A stretch of 64,000 nucleotides of DNA. It comes from Drosophila miranda (lineage: Eukaryota; Arthropoda; Insecta; Diptera; Drosophilidae). The translations under genes and the position numbers were made by a program. Positions 1 to 12,000 of this stretch are shown here, one piece after another (the stretch's first letter is position 1; each line of letters begins with the position of its first letter). Where the stretch lies: NCBI RefSeq assembly GCF_003369915.1, contig NC_046677.1:17192913-17256912 (forward strand), in the 5' to 3' direction. Below the pieces are notes generated by a model, which searched no databases, was not told the DNA's origin, and was given only the letters and a program-made list of their open reading frames with translations.

Positions 1-3000
1 TTTCGGTTTCACTTTGTGATTTACAACAACAGCCTTTGGGGAGGAGAGACCAAGCAGCCCTCATTCACCCATCCACCAACGTCTGTTGTATTCTGTTCAG
101 CTCAGCTCCGTTCTGCCTCTGCGCGCTCATGTGTGAAAAGGTACTTGGGGAGTTCCCCGAATCCTAGCCGGCTCACTGGCAATTGTTTCTGCCAGGTCTC
201 TGAGGCTTGCGTCTGTTGCATTTGTCTAACGCCTTGAACGCCACCGGAGAGGTAAGATATAGGAAGATGAATATCGTTGCGCTGATATCCCTACCCGATT
301 CGGATACATATTCTCTACGAACGACTTTGCCAAGGGAAACGATGGTAATTCTGATATCAATAGTATCTTTTCCTAAACTACATAAGGATTTTGTAAAGTA
401 GTAAGCAGTAAATAGTAAAAAACTATATCTCCTTTCCTAAAAGAAGAACTTTCACAGTGGTTTGATTTCCTTCAAATTCAGTTAACTCATATTTTTAAGA
501 AATACAAATACTTTAATGATCTTTTGAATGAAGCGAATAGTACGCATGGTATCTAAAGCACTCTATATACCAAACAATCTTACTTACCAAAATTTGTCTT
601 AGTAGAGTCTTGCACGAGTACTATAACGAAAGTTCCCAAGCCGCCACCATTTCCAAGTCATTAAATTCATTTAGAGCTAAATACCAAAGTTAAAAGACAA
701 AAGTTTTCCACGTGGCGCACACAGATAGAGATGCACAGATACAGAGATATCAACAGGGGCGACGGCGTTGTCCCAACAACCTGGGACCGCAGCCAACCCT
801 CCCACCCGTGGCATTCTTCAAGTGTTATCGGGCGGACAGCATCATGCATATATTAAGCGTAAATTGCCTCGGCATTCATTCCGAAGAGCTAATAGAAATA
901 TCTGCCAGTTAATTTAGCGTCATGAAGTTGCCCGAAAATTGGGCAGTGGAAATCATTTCTCCCTTCTGGTTGTCCGGGAGATGATCAGACTACCAAGTGG
1001 CCACGCCTGCTATGGTCGGAGGGATGGAATGGAGATGGAGCTCGCTTGATTCTCTCGCATAAATGTACTTTTTTCAGAAATGGTGACTTTTCTATATCAA
1101 TATAGGAAATTTTTCTGATAAGAAAAGAAGTTACGGTATGAATCTTTGGTAGAGAGTGGTTATATATAGTTTCATTTAATCGAAGTATTTCAAAAATCTG
1201 TCCATAGCTTTTGACTGATCTGATACTAATATGGAAATGGTGGCAATAAATAAAACAGAACATTTTTGAACTGACAGTAGAGTAGTCTAATAAGTACAAT
1301 TTTTAGCTGGAGAAGAATTTTTGGATTTTATCTTAGGTTTTGAAGGTTAAAATCTTAGGTTAAAATATTACGTTTTGTTTCTAAAATTTTAATTGTAATT
1401 TTTAAATAAATATCTGATGAAAATCTCTATGCGCTATATCTATTCAACAGAAATCTTCTTTTCAGATCATCAATGCTGATAAATAAATCTTTATCTGAAG
1501 CCTTCATGGTCATCACTCCCAACTTCTTTCTTCGAGACCAGAAGTTTATCTGCAGAGTGGAATGATTCTTATGGAATTCTCATTTTCCACAGTTGTAGCA
1601 GCTTCGAAAAGTCATCAGGAAAGTTTCGCTTCAAAAGATATCCGGGATATCCATCGGGACTGAACTGTTTTGAAATATGGTCATGGTTTTGGTTTTGGGA
1701 TCAACTCCATCTCGTTCCTTCTTCTTTTCCAATAAAATTAATTCTCTTGAAAATCGGTAGTACCCTCATTGGAATCTGCGTCTGGGCATTGACTGTCCTG
1801 ATTGTTCTCGCTTGGTTTCTCCAAAACCCGTAACTATATGATTGTGTATATGTTTCTCATTGAAGATCTTTTCTTCTATAATAGGTGGCGTTGTTTCCTG
1901 AACATTTGCTTTAACCTCTTTTATATGTGGCAAATCTTGCCCGCTAAGATGTGCAAAGGTCAGTAGCCTCTCCCATCGTTAATGCCGGCTCATTGATGCT
2001 GAAATTTTATATTATTATAGGTTTAATATTCGCATTCGTATCACATTTCCCATTTCTTCCTTAGTTTTCTCAAATAACCTCATGTCATACTCTCTTAATT
2101 TTGATTAATTGTTTTACTTAGTCCGTTACTCGACCATTCGCTGGCGTACTTTTTTGATTTCTTTGACCCTTCACATCTTTGGGTCAGTTTCGTGAGAGAA
2201 TGGTACTCATTTTTTACAACGCAAGTTGACAGTCCGACATTCCAAATGGTGAAAAATGCAGCATTTGATATGGGGCCCACACGAAAAAAGGAAAAAATGC
2301 CAAAAAGCTCGAAAAAACGATATCCTTGGTGACGGCAACTACAGAACTTGGAATAAATGGAATGGGAGGGCAGGGCTATGTGGGGTATTGACGTCAGAAA
2401 TGGGGAATCGGCATAAAAAATATAGTGTTCAGAAACAGATAAAGAAACGAAATGACAAATCTGAAAACATCCCCGCTCCTTTCCATTCAGCAGCCCTTTC
2501 CAGGTTCTGGTCCTGCCAATGGGGTTGGGTTAGGGTTACGTAGAAGAGCAGCCACCCCTTTTCAGCGAGCGAGCGAGCGACGTCGCCACTCCATTAATTG
2601 AAGCCCCTGGATTACGGTAAATTGCATTGTCTTCCAGCCAGGAGCACCCGCTGCGATGGGGTTCCGTTTCCGGTCCTGGGCTCTACCGTCGCCCCATCAA
2701 AACGGGAACAAATCTTTATAATCCCTGATAATTTCGTTAATGGCTTTAATCACTTACTCGCAGGCATGAAAGGATTAGACCAAGGAACGGGTCAGAGACA
2801 GAGAGAGAATAATTTAAATTTCATTTAATTTTATGCGAAGCTCAGAGAAATTTTTGGGCAGCCATTGCGATGTCAAGCCGTGGCTCCTCCTTTTCAGTGC
2901 TATACTTGTGTGCATAAGGTCACACACACACACGAATGCCCGAAGAGCTATATACCCGTACAGCGACAGCTGTTTACCTATGCTGCACATGGACACATAT

Positions 3001-3150
3001 AAACATATATACACCCAATTAGGCAGCTACAATTGTTGCCGTTCGCCGTTGCGTGGGGGGAACTCAACACTCGGCGAATGAAACTCAACACGAAAGTTTC
3101 GGGCGAGGGGATGCATTGAGGTGGGTGAGCTGGAAAGCTCCGTCGCGGTG
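1..3150. other. Intergenic DNA, no gene seen
   Basis: I see no coding region here. The open frames are short, lack family motifs and are interrupted by AT-rich stretches. A short CA repeat lies at 2921-2933. The last 150 bases become GC-richer and lead into a TATA box. Confidence 0.6.
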
Positions 3151-3158
3151 GCGACGAC

Positions 3159-3166
3159 TATAAAAG
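3159..3166 (+). promoter_or_regulatory. TATA box (TATAAAAG)
   Basis: A perfect TATAAAAG sits in a GC-rich setting. A start site about 30 bases downstream (near 3190) would give a leader of about 100 bases before the ATG at 3293. It pairs with an AATAAA at 3596 to bound a short candidate transcription unit. Confidence 0.45.
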
Positions 3167-3292
3167 CCCGGGCCCATCCACTGGCGCCACACACAAACCA
3201 CAAGCGACGCCCAGGCACCAGACGGGAAGAGGAGATACCACCACAAAAATACCGAGAACCAGAAGGACACAAGGACACCCACATCTATTGAG

Positions 3293-3424
3293 ATGGGACC
3301 ACGTTCCTTGTGGCAGCTTTGCCGACGGAGCTGGCGGAGGTGTGGTACCAGCCAGCGGCTCCAGATACCCGTTGCCTGGAGTGTGGAGCTGGCATGCTAT
3401 CGCCGATATCAGCGTATTCTTTAG
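3293..3424 (+). CDS. Candidate small protein, 43 aa, unknown function
   Basis: This is the first ATG downstream of the TATA box at 3159, and it opens a 43-codon frame that begins MGPRSLWQLCRRSWRR. The product is rich in Arg, Trp and Cys: 10 Arg and 3 Cys, with no signal peptide or membrane segment. A poly(A) signal follows 170 bases after the stop. I recognise no family. The frame could be an untranslated-RNA shadow or the first exon of a spliced gene. The case for it rests on the TATA box, the ATG and the AATAAA lining up within 450 bases, not on the protein sequence. A second frame across the same bases (to 3540) is longer but has no ATG near its start. Confidence 0.25.
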   Translation: MGPRSLWQLCRRSWRRCGTSQRLQIPVAWSVELACYRRYQRIL

Positions 3425-3595
3425 ATCAACTCGGACTATCTCTATATATATCCAACAATGAACCTAAAGAATATCATAGCAACATCATATCAATCCATAT
3501 CGATTTACGAGTACACACTATGAATAGCCAATTGTTTTAATGATTACGACGGTATTGTTTTGAATTTTAATTGGAAAGAAATGTGATTTTTTATC

Positions 3596-3601
3596 AATAA
3601 A
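3596..3601 (+). terminator. Poly(A) signal AATAAA
   Basis: This hexamer lies downstream of the small candidate unit that starts near 3190. The flanks are AT-rich, so on its own it is weak evidence. Confidence 0.3.
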
Positions 3602-5689
3602 CGAAATTAGTTATAACTTAAACAATATATTTGAAAATCATTTTAAAATCAAAAGTTTTGGAAAATCATATACCAATTCCTCCGGAAGTCTGTCAAACAC
3701 CTCCTGCTTACAAGGTGATTCAGATATAAATACATATATGTATAGACGAGGACTTTTAGATTTCGCAAAGTGAGTATTCCCAGTTTTGGAGAAGCGGATG
3801 ACGGGTGTTTGAAAGAATCATTCTAACAAGTGTTTCATTTTATTATCATAGGAAGTATAAGGATATATTAGTTTTCTGTTGAATATGGATGTGTGTAACA
3901 CCCAGAAGAAAGTGTTTCCGACTGCATAAAGTTACCTACTTATCTATAATGATAGCCGTCTTTCTATCTGTACTTCCCGATGAGCGTCTAGATCTCAGAG
4001 ACTATAAAAGCTAGAGCAACCATACTCCTGGGATATTACAAACGACGAAAATCTGTGGCATTCACAATTTGGAAGATACGGGAAAACCGAAGACGCAGAA
4101 TCATAGAGATTGACTATATTGCCATATTGCTAAATCTGGTCCAGATTCGATCATTATTATAGCCAGAATGGACAAATCGATTTGCAGTGACATCGATACC
4201 CCATTCTCTCTCTCAAACACTCTTTCTCGTACATCGTATCGTAGCCGTCTTCGGCTCTGATACCAATTCCGGCGCTGACGTATAATCACGCATAAAATAT
4301 AATGTATAGGTTACATAAATTATAAGATTACCAATAAGATTATAAGATATACCTACTGAGTGCGAATCGGACATAAAAGTAGAGCCACAACTCTTGCCAA
4401 TCTTTTGTGATTGGGTATATATAATGAGAACAATATACGTAATGGTACTGTAGTATATTATTTAGTTACTTGCCGGGAAAAGCGGAAATGTCGGGGATTA
4501 AAAGAAACTACACTGAGGATTCCTTCAAGTAGAGACGGTCTGCTCTCATGGTTAGCCACGATCCACTGCCGCTAGCTAAGCAAGAAAGTAATAAGACCAG
4601 AAGAGAGCAAACAATCGATGAGATTGAAACGTCTACAAAGTAACCATTAATCTGGCAAATAACCAGGCCTATTCCGCCTGTCATGATGCTCAAAAGTAAT
4701 CAAAAATTTTGTTGGTCCTGTGCAAGTGGGCCGGCCAAAAATTTGCATATGTCAACACGGAACAGCAGCAGCAATTGCCCTGAAACACGATTTATCTACG
4801 GGTACTTCGGTGGTTGGAGGCGGGAACGCACTGAAGCACAAGAGATACATTTGCCTGATGAACAAAATTGAAATGTTAATTACATGCCTGGCCAAGTGAG
4901 TGGCAGAAGGGGGTTGTTCTGCCATTCAGAAACGCACTGCAAACAGTTTAAAAAACAGTCGAAAGCGTTGTTTAGACACTGGCTAAGCAAACAGGAGAAC
5001 AGCCTCGGCTGGCTTCTGATTTGTTTGCTCAGCCCTTAATCAGACCGAGTTCTGAGCACTTTCCATTGAGCTGTAGGCGAGGCCGAGACCGGAACGGCAA
5101 AAGTTTAATATGGCATCGATAACCCCGGGCTGGGGCTAAGCGCTGGAAAATACACACAAACACAGCTTCTGACTTGGACCAGGGGATGATCTGGCAAGGC
5201 TTCACTCCCTGGAACTCCCATTCCACACAGATTCTGTTGACGCTGATGAGGTGTGAATGCCACCGCAGCTTTTTGCTTTTGTCTTATGCCTTCATCGCTG
5301 TGCATGCCTCTGCTGTGGCATCCACTTGAGGTTAATTGAATTTCAATGCCTCCTTGCTGAAATGAAAACGTTTTTCCGGTTTTAAGCTGGTTAGGCCAAC
5401 TCGGCACAGATGTCGAAATCCAGGTCTCTACAATATACTATATATGTAGGTGTTTGTATGAAACGATGATGGCATCATTAATTGAATCTGATTCTAATTG
5501 AAATGTGTTTGGCCTATGAATGTAATTTGATTTTGTTGAAGTCTTCGGTTTAGTGGTTAGACAATGTTTCAAGATTTAAAAAAAAAACTAGATGCTGCAT
5601 CACTGTGTATCAGGAAGGGCGAGAACTACACTATACATAATCTTACTACATAAAAATTGGAAAAGAATACCTCCTATAACGATATCAAA
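3602..5689. other. Intergenic DNA, no gene seen
   Basis: There is no supported coding region. A second TATAAAAG lies at 4003-4010 but no convincing frame follows it. The rest is mixed AT-rich sequence with short random frames. Confidence 0.55.
4003..4010 (+). promoter_or_regulatory. Second TATAAAAG motif
   Basis: The core GACTATAAAAGC resembles that of the TATA box at 3159, 844 bases upstream. No credible open frame follows within 500 bases, so it may be fortuitous or may drive a noncoding RNA. Confidence 0.2.
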
Positions 5690-6010
5690 TAACTCGGCAA
5701 AACATGGCCGAACATAGATAAGAAGCGCACCTCCGAGCTCTGCAAGCTCGGCAGAAAAATGTACAGCACAGTCGTGCGTTCCCTCACGAGGAAGAGGAGG
5801 AGACGCTGGAACGTATATTCTGCTCCTGTCCAAAACACAGCAAATGAAGGCTACAATACTTGGGCTTGCTCTTCTTAACTGACATTTCAGAAATATCCAC
5901 AATCCGGTTGGGATAACTGCTGACATTATAAAGGGAAGATCCCAAGCGGTACCACAACTATGTGTGACGGGCTCTAGCGGGCCTGGCAGCCGCCTCTGCC
6001 TTACCTAACC
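5690..6010 (+). mobile_element. Decayed non-LTR retrotransposon, C-terminal RNase H and tail
   Basis: Translating the plus strand gives TWPNIDKKRTSELCKLGRKM from about 5702. After a frame change it gives EETLERIFCSCPKHSK near 5798-5847, then LGLLFLTDISEISTIRLG. This is the order seen at the C-terminus of the RNase H-bearing polyprotein of LINEs of the I, LOA and R1 type: the WP..D..R..EL helix, the C-x-C Cys/His knuckle with EE.LEH.FC.CP, then the FL.D.SE....GDLL tail. The copy has at least one frameshift and several stops, including TGA after CPKHSK and TAA after IRLG. The reverse transcriptase and the 5' part are not present nearby, so this is a short relic of a 5'-truncated insertion. I did not find target-site duplications or an A-tail. 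I cannot name the family. Confidence 0.7.
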
Positions 6011-9000
6011 TTCACAAAGTCTCAAATTGGATACCTAAATAAAAAAGGTCATAGTATTCTGATGTTTCTGAATTGCCTCCGATTCCAGACAAAACTTTTC
6101 CACTCAAGCACATGTGATTACGTTAAACCCAGAGAAGTGTAAAGCAACCAATCCAAGATATTTTTTCCGTTGTTCAACAACTTATATATATATCGAATTT
6201 CCAAACTTTGGCGACACATTAAAAGGATTTTCCTTGGCACGTGCCGACCGAATTGGAGGGGAAATCGCCCTCAACAATTCGGAGTGGAAACATGAAGAAA
6301 AGCTCGAAATTAGCATTTACTTTCAAAGAGCGTGTTTATTTAGCTATTTATTCAATTTTAATTTCCATTTTTTTCTGCGTTCTCCGATAGAACAATCAGT
6401 CATGGAAGCAGAAGAAAAAAAAGATGCGATTACATTTAATTGAATTTTTTTCCGCGTTCTGTTTGCGCGAAGAAAGCCAAAAACTGAATTGAATGTATTA
6501 TATTACCAATAAAAAAAAGAAAAGAAAAATAATAAAAATGCGCAACGCGATTGGGAGTACAAAGGGAGAAGAAAAGTAGGAAAACGTGATGACGGAAAAT
6601 GCTAGAGTACGAGAGTATTCAAATTTCTTCGGGGGGAAGATGCTCCAACAAAAGCTTTCCTGAAACCGAGACAAGCTCGTTAGGATTTCGTGCCGAAAGT
6701 TAAAGCTTCCTTATGAATTATTTATCCGAGCTACGACTAACAAGCCGCAAGTTGTCATAAAAATCCCGCACAGAAATTACCTGTTGATGAGGCATACGTT
6801 AGTTTAGCCCTCAATTACCAGGTCTCTGGGGTGAAATGGATACAGAAATATACTCATTCCTACGGGGGGTGAGGTTAAGGGTGTGCTACCCCCGAGGAGG
6901 CATTAAAATTTTATCAACTTGGGTTCTGGCAGTTGTTGCTGTTGAATTAAGAAACACTTGGCACGTTAAATCAATTTGCCATTTTATAAATCTTCATTTC
7001 GCACCTGAGACGTGATGGCGGTCCCCTGGAGAGGCGCCACAGGTGGCCTTGCCCCAGACAGTGGAGCGACCGGCGAGAGCTTTAAGTTAAGCCACCGCCG
7101 GATACGTGACTGCCTCGAGCTGCCAAGGATTTGCACTCTTATTCCTATTTATTTTTTTGCCAGCATTTCGCTTAGTTGCCGCTCGTATTTGCATTGGCAA
7201 CTCGTTTCAATTAGCTAAAATGTCCTGTTCACACCATTTGCCTGATTGTCCTGCCCGGCCACGGCCACTGACCAAATGTGCCTTAGTGCTCGGGGTTCAT
7301 TGCCCATTTGGGGGCATTTTTAATTTCTGTAATGCCTTTTGTGATCTTTGGACGGTTGAAGTGCACTCGAGCTGCGGCACCGTCAACATCATTGTTATTT
7401 TTAGAGACTGTTTTGAGCTTTTAAGAAAATTATGCAATTGCATTACGACGCCGCAATGACCACTCTCGGACTCTTTATATTTGAACAGTCCCCGATTGTC
7501 CTTTCCTGTACAAGTTTAAAATTCCGATTGTATATCACACGCATCGGAAAACGGGGGGCGGTCCTTTGGGCCCCGCATCGCGCTCAAAAGCGCAATCCGA
7601 AGAGAGTTTGGTAGCTGTGTATTACAAATAGCTCAACGGGTGGGCCACAGGCACGGAGGTAGGACGACTGTCAATGCTTTGCCTTCTCTGTCGGTGGGTG
7701 GCATAATTTATGGCATCCCTCTGCCCACTCCCCCTTGCGCTTCCAACTTCTCCACTGCGGTTATTAAAATGCTTCAATGCTCTTACCCATACCCTAGCCC
7801 TCGCACACACTCTGCTTTCATTGTCGTCAGACAACTGGAAAAAAGTGTAGCATACTCGCCGGCGCCGACTAATGGCAACTGAAGTAGCAGTCAAGCACAG
7901 TGGGATGAAACCCATTTGATTAGGACAGCAACCTGTAATTAAAATTGTGATGTTGAATATTATTACATAAATATATTATTAAGGTTTCTAAAAAAAAATT
8001 ATTAAATGAATGCCGATGCAAAAAGTCTAGGTCGAAATGGGACTAATGAAAAATACAGATGGTTGGGTGGTTGCCTCTTCGAAAGATATTCATTAAAGGT
8101 TTAAATAGCGATACTAAAGGTTGTATAGGTTTCGGCGAGCTTCCTAACTTATGCTATAATATTTCATCCCGAAAACATGTGCCCCGCACCACAGTGCTCG
8201 GTGTTGTCTCAGCTTCCTTACTGCCTGATAATCAATAAAATGTTTTGGCATTTACTTTCATTGTTTGCTGCTGCAACGCCCCTGCAGCCGCGCCTCTGCC
8301 CAATACTTTATTTGCATATTTTGAGTGGGAACTGGCGAGGCATATTGCGGGGCTTTATATCCTTCCGTTGGCGATGCCGTGCTCAAGTCCTTTGCACCGG
8401 GCGTGCCTCGTGAATTGTTTTACTGTCGACGTTCATTTGGGTTGATGTTGATGTCCCAAAGACTCAGGACACAACATGAAAGTCGCTTAATCTACTTAAA
8501 TGTCTTTGAGTTTGAATTTCCCTCGGCCCTCCCTTAGAAACTTGCGAGTCTCAGCACATTATAACAGCCTTGTATCCTCCTCGAGACTCGAGACGGAGTA
8601 GATCTTCCGTGGCGTTATTAACATGGATTTATGGCGTATCGTTGGGCGACTTAGGGCCGCTATTAGCGCACAAGGATGCAAACAAGCTGAGACCGGAGGA
8701 AACTTCCTCAGAACCGGCTCACATGTCAATCAAATCGAATTCAAGGTAACAAAGCAGAAAAACGTAGAATTCATCCAATGATTTGCGGGGACCGAAAGGT
8801 AGCATCAGATAATTTCAATTAAAAATGCCTTTGAAAAGGCATTTGTTCGCCGAATGGACGGGGGATGGACGGGCGATAGACGGGGGTCTGGCTACCATGA
8901 CAAAGCGTCCTCCTTGATGTCCTTGTTGTTGTCGTCAACTGCCGTATCAGCAGTTTCAAATCCGGGGGTGACGGTAGTCAGGCCGGGATGGGGTCTGACT

Positions 9001-12000
9001 GCAGCTTAATTGAGTTTCGCTTTGACGGCAACCGCATAAAAGGCAACAACTTTTAAGTATTCACATTCACAGCAATTAAAGCCCCTGTCCTGCCAGGTCC
9101 TTTGGCTGGTCTCCTGCTCTCACTGCGAAGGAAATTTAATATTTTTCTAATGATGCAAAGCCTCACCGAAAGAAACACACATTTTATGGTTTCTTCACAC
9201 AGCTGACCAAAGGTTCGACAGACCTTAAACGAGGGTTGGACTTTAAATATAAAAATCTATGATGCTCAAAAAAATATTAAAGAAGTGAACAGTAATACCT
9301 TAACCATACCTTAACTGTTTCTTTAAGATGTATTTATCTGTTCTCTCTCCTTAAAGTAATTGCTGCGTTGTTTTAATGTTTAAAAACTTTTACATGAATT
9401 TAAACTGAATAAAGAATGACTGAAGATGAAGAGATACTCATAAGTGGATTATTTAAATTCCTTTTTCTGCTGATTGTTATGGATAACTAACATAAAGGTG
9501 AATATTTCACTGACACTACTGTGTTTTAACTCATAAAAGCTTACACCAATACTCCCACGTATGTACATAAGCTCGTCTCCCTTTACTTTAGTGACCCCTA
9601 CCCAAATCTGATGGAAATTTGCAGCTCCGCATTGCTCAGATTTGCAAATTTTCAATGGCCATTTTTTGGGGTGACTACATACATACAACCATATACATAT
9701 ATTGTCATAAAGTTATCATCTTGATGCTGACGAGCTTGTTGTTGCGATGACGTAGCAAACAAATTTCCACTGTTAACAATAGGCACGTCGTCGCTTCTGT
9801 TGTTCTCGCCACTCGCCACGCCTGTCAGACCCCACTGGGAGTCGGTCCCGGAGTCATTTTGTCAGGCTGTCTGCCTCGTCCTGCTGCCTCCTCATGATGC
9901 TTGATGGCAGCATAATTGATGCACTCGAGCGTAAGTGATTAGATTCATTATGATGCCTGGCAGGCAATGGCAACCAACGGCCTGAATTTGACTATGGAGT
10001 GGGCTGGAGGGTATCAGGTGTCCACTTCGAATTGAAATGTTTGAAAATTTAAAATTATTTATAAAACATTCAGACAGGATAGATGAGTACTCATGGTCGC
10101 AGTCCTGACTGCCCGCTGATGTTAAATGATGCGTGACAGCATTTTTATTACCCTTCCCCTGTCCAAAATCCCGTATCCTATATGATGGTAGGGGTAAAAG
10201 CCAACGTGCGCCAACATTAATCAAGACATTCTAAAGATTTAGATATACATACATTTATATTTATGCATTTTGAGGGTAAAACACAAAAAACAGCACTGGA
10301 AAGCAGCAACAATGCTCGACACACGCCGGGCGACAAAAGCATTTGCTTCCGGTATGCCGCCTGTGGCAGGACTCTACAGGGTACGGGATGAAACAGTCGG
10401 AGGACTGTGCATTCTAGCTTGAAATAAAGTTGCACTGGCGGCCGCCTCTGCTTTTGGCTTTTGTGTTTTCCGCTTTTTGTTGCGGGTAGAAAGGCGGGGA
10501 GAAAAATGTGTTTCATATGAATAAATATTCCTTCTGTGACCCTAATGGATTTCGTTGTTGTGGGAGCTTCTCTGTCTGTCAAAGGGGTTGGGAAACACTC
10601 ATAAATGGGAGCATATGCTAATTAAGAAAAGGAATTCCGTTGCCCCGAAGAAAAACTACTGAGTAACCATACCAGAAAGTCGTATTTTTTCCTTATAGCC
10701 TCATATATTGATTTATTGTACGGTTCACAAGGATATTATAAGGGAATTATGCTAGGGTAAAGGCTCTTTTTTTAAAAGGATTTTTTAAATCATATATGGC
10801 GGTATATGTGATACATGTGTTTTCCAAGTGAGAGTCTTTAAAATATCTCCCATCATTGATGATGTATTGATTAGTCCACGTCTTGTATAAGCTGAGAGAC
10901 CCTCAGCTGTTGGTCATCAGGAACAGTACGAGTGCAAATATCCAAGAAAAATTTAAGGAAAAATCTATTTCATAAAGTCCATACCAAACACAAGGAAATC
11001 TCTCCAAGTATAGTCATCCCCTGCAGCCTCTTATATGTACACATTTCCCCATCTCATACCAGACTTACTTCATATCTCTCACGCTTCCAGCTATTTGCAC
11101 ACAAACAAAAATAAATATTAAATCTCAGACTGACGGAAGCGAAATCGTTTTGTGCCAGAGACACCCCCGAACCACACCCCACACTCAGTGGCACCCCCCC
11201 ACATCGGATTTCATTTCACCGATGTGGCACTTTACTCGTACTACTGCACGGAGCAGACTGTGTGGCACGCTTATCGACTGGAGCAGCGTTTAGTTTTGTG
11301 ATTGAGTGGGTGGACATGTGGATTGACAGGATGAGTCTGCTAGATCAACAGCCGAGCGGAGCTCATCAATTTCGCTCATCGTGACTTTCCGTGTGGGAAA
11401 ATCTCTCTCGTCCGGCATACTTGTGGGCGTTCCGCTTTGTGTTTCATCCGATGAGGACCAACTTTTAAAGTCGTCACATTCTGGTCTGGTAATTAAAAAC
11501 GTGTGAAGCTGTACCCGGAAAACCCTTTGCTCGGTGTAATCCGCGCCCCATCCCTCATAAATCAGACAACGAAAAGCCATACATCATAGACACCGTGGGG
11601 AATCCCCCTAGAATGACAGAGAGTTGACACAGCACAGCAAGAGCCAAAAGCCTCAAAAGTTATTTTGTAATTAGAGCAAAAGGCAGAGACACCCAGAGCT
11701 GGAGGGACATCAGCAGGCAACAGCAGAACAACTGGATAATGATGATTACGCTGGCGCAATGAAATTGAAGACGACTTTTAGTCGAAGCTGCACTAATTAC
11801 CGCTGACGGGCGACGGGAAGCGCACTCCGGACAGTTTGCTCGATCTTCCGCTCCGTCTACGGGTACGGCTACGGCCACAGCACGGGCTCAGGCTTGAGGC
11901 CTGTCAACTCAAGTTTGACACTTTTTTGCTCACAATTTATGAGGGCGGGTGCTTGGCTAAGCCCACCGATTGGGGCACAGTGGAACTGAAGCGAATATTG

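Noticed and set aside
10850..10905. Possible C/D snoRNA (TTGATGATG then CTGA)
   Set aside because: The C box starts with U instead of a purine, and there is no terminal stem or D' box.
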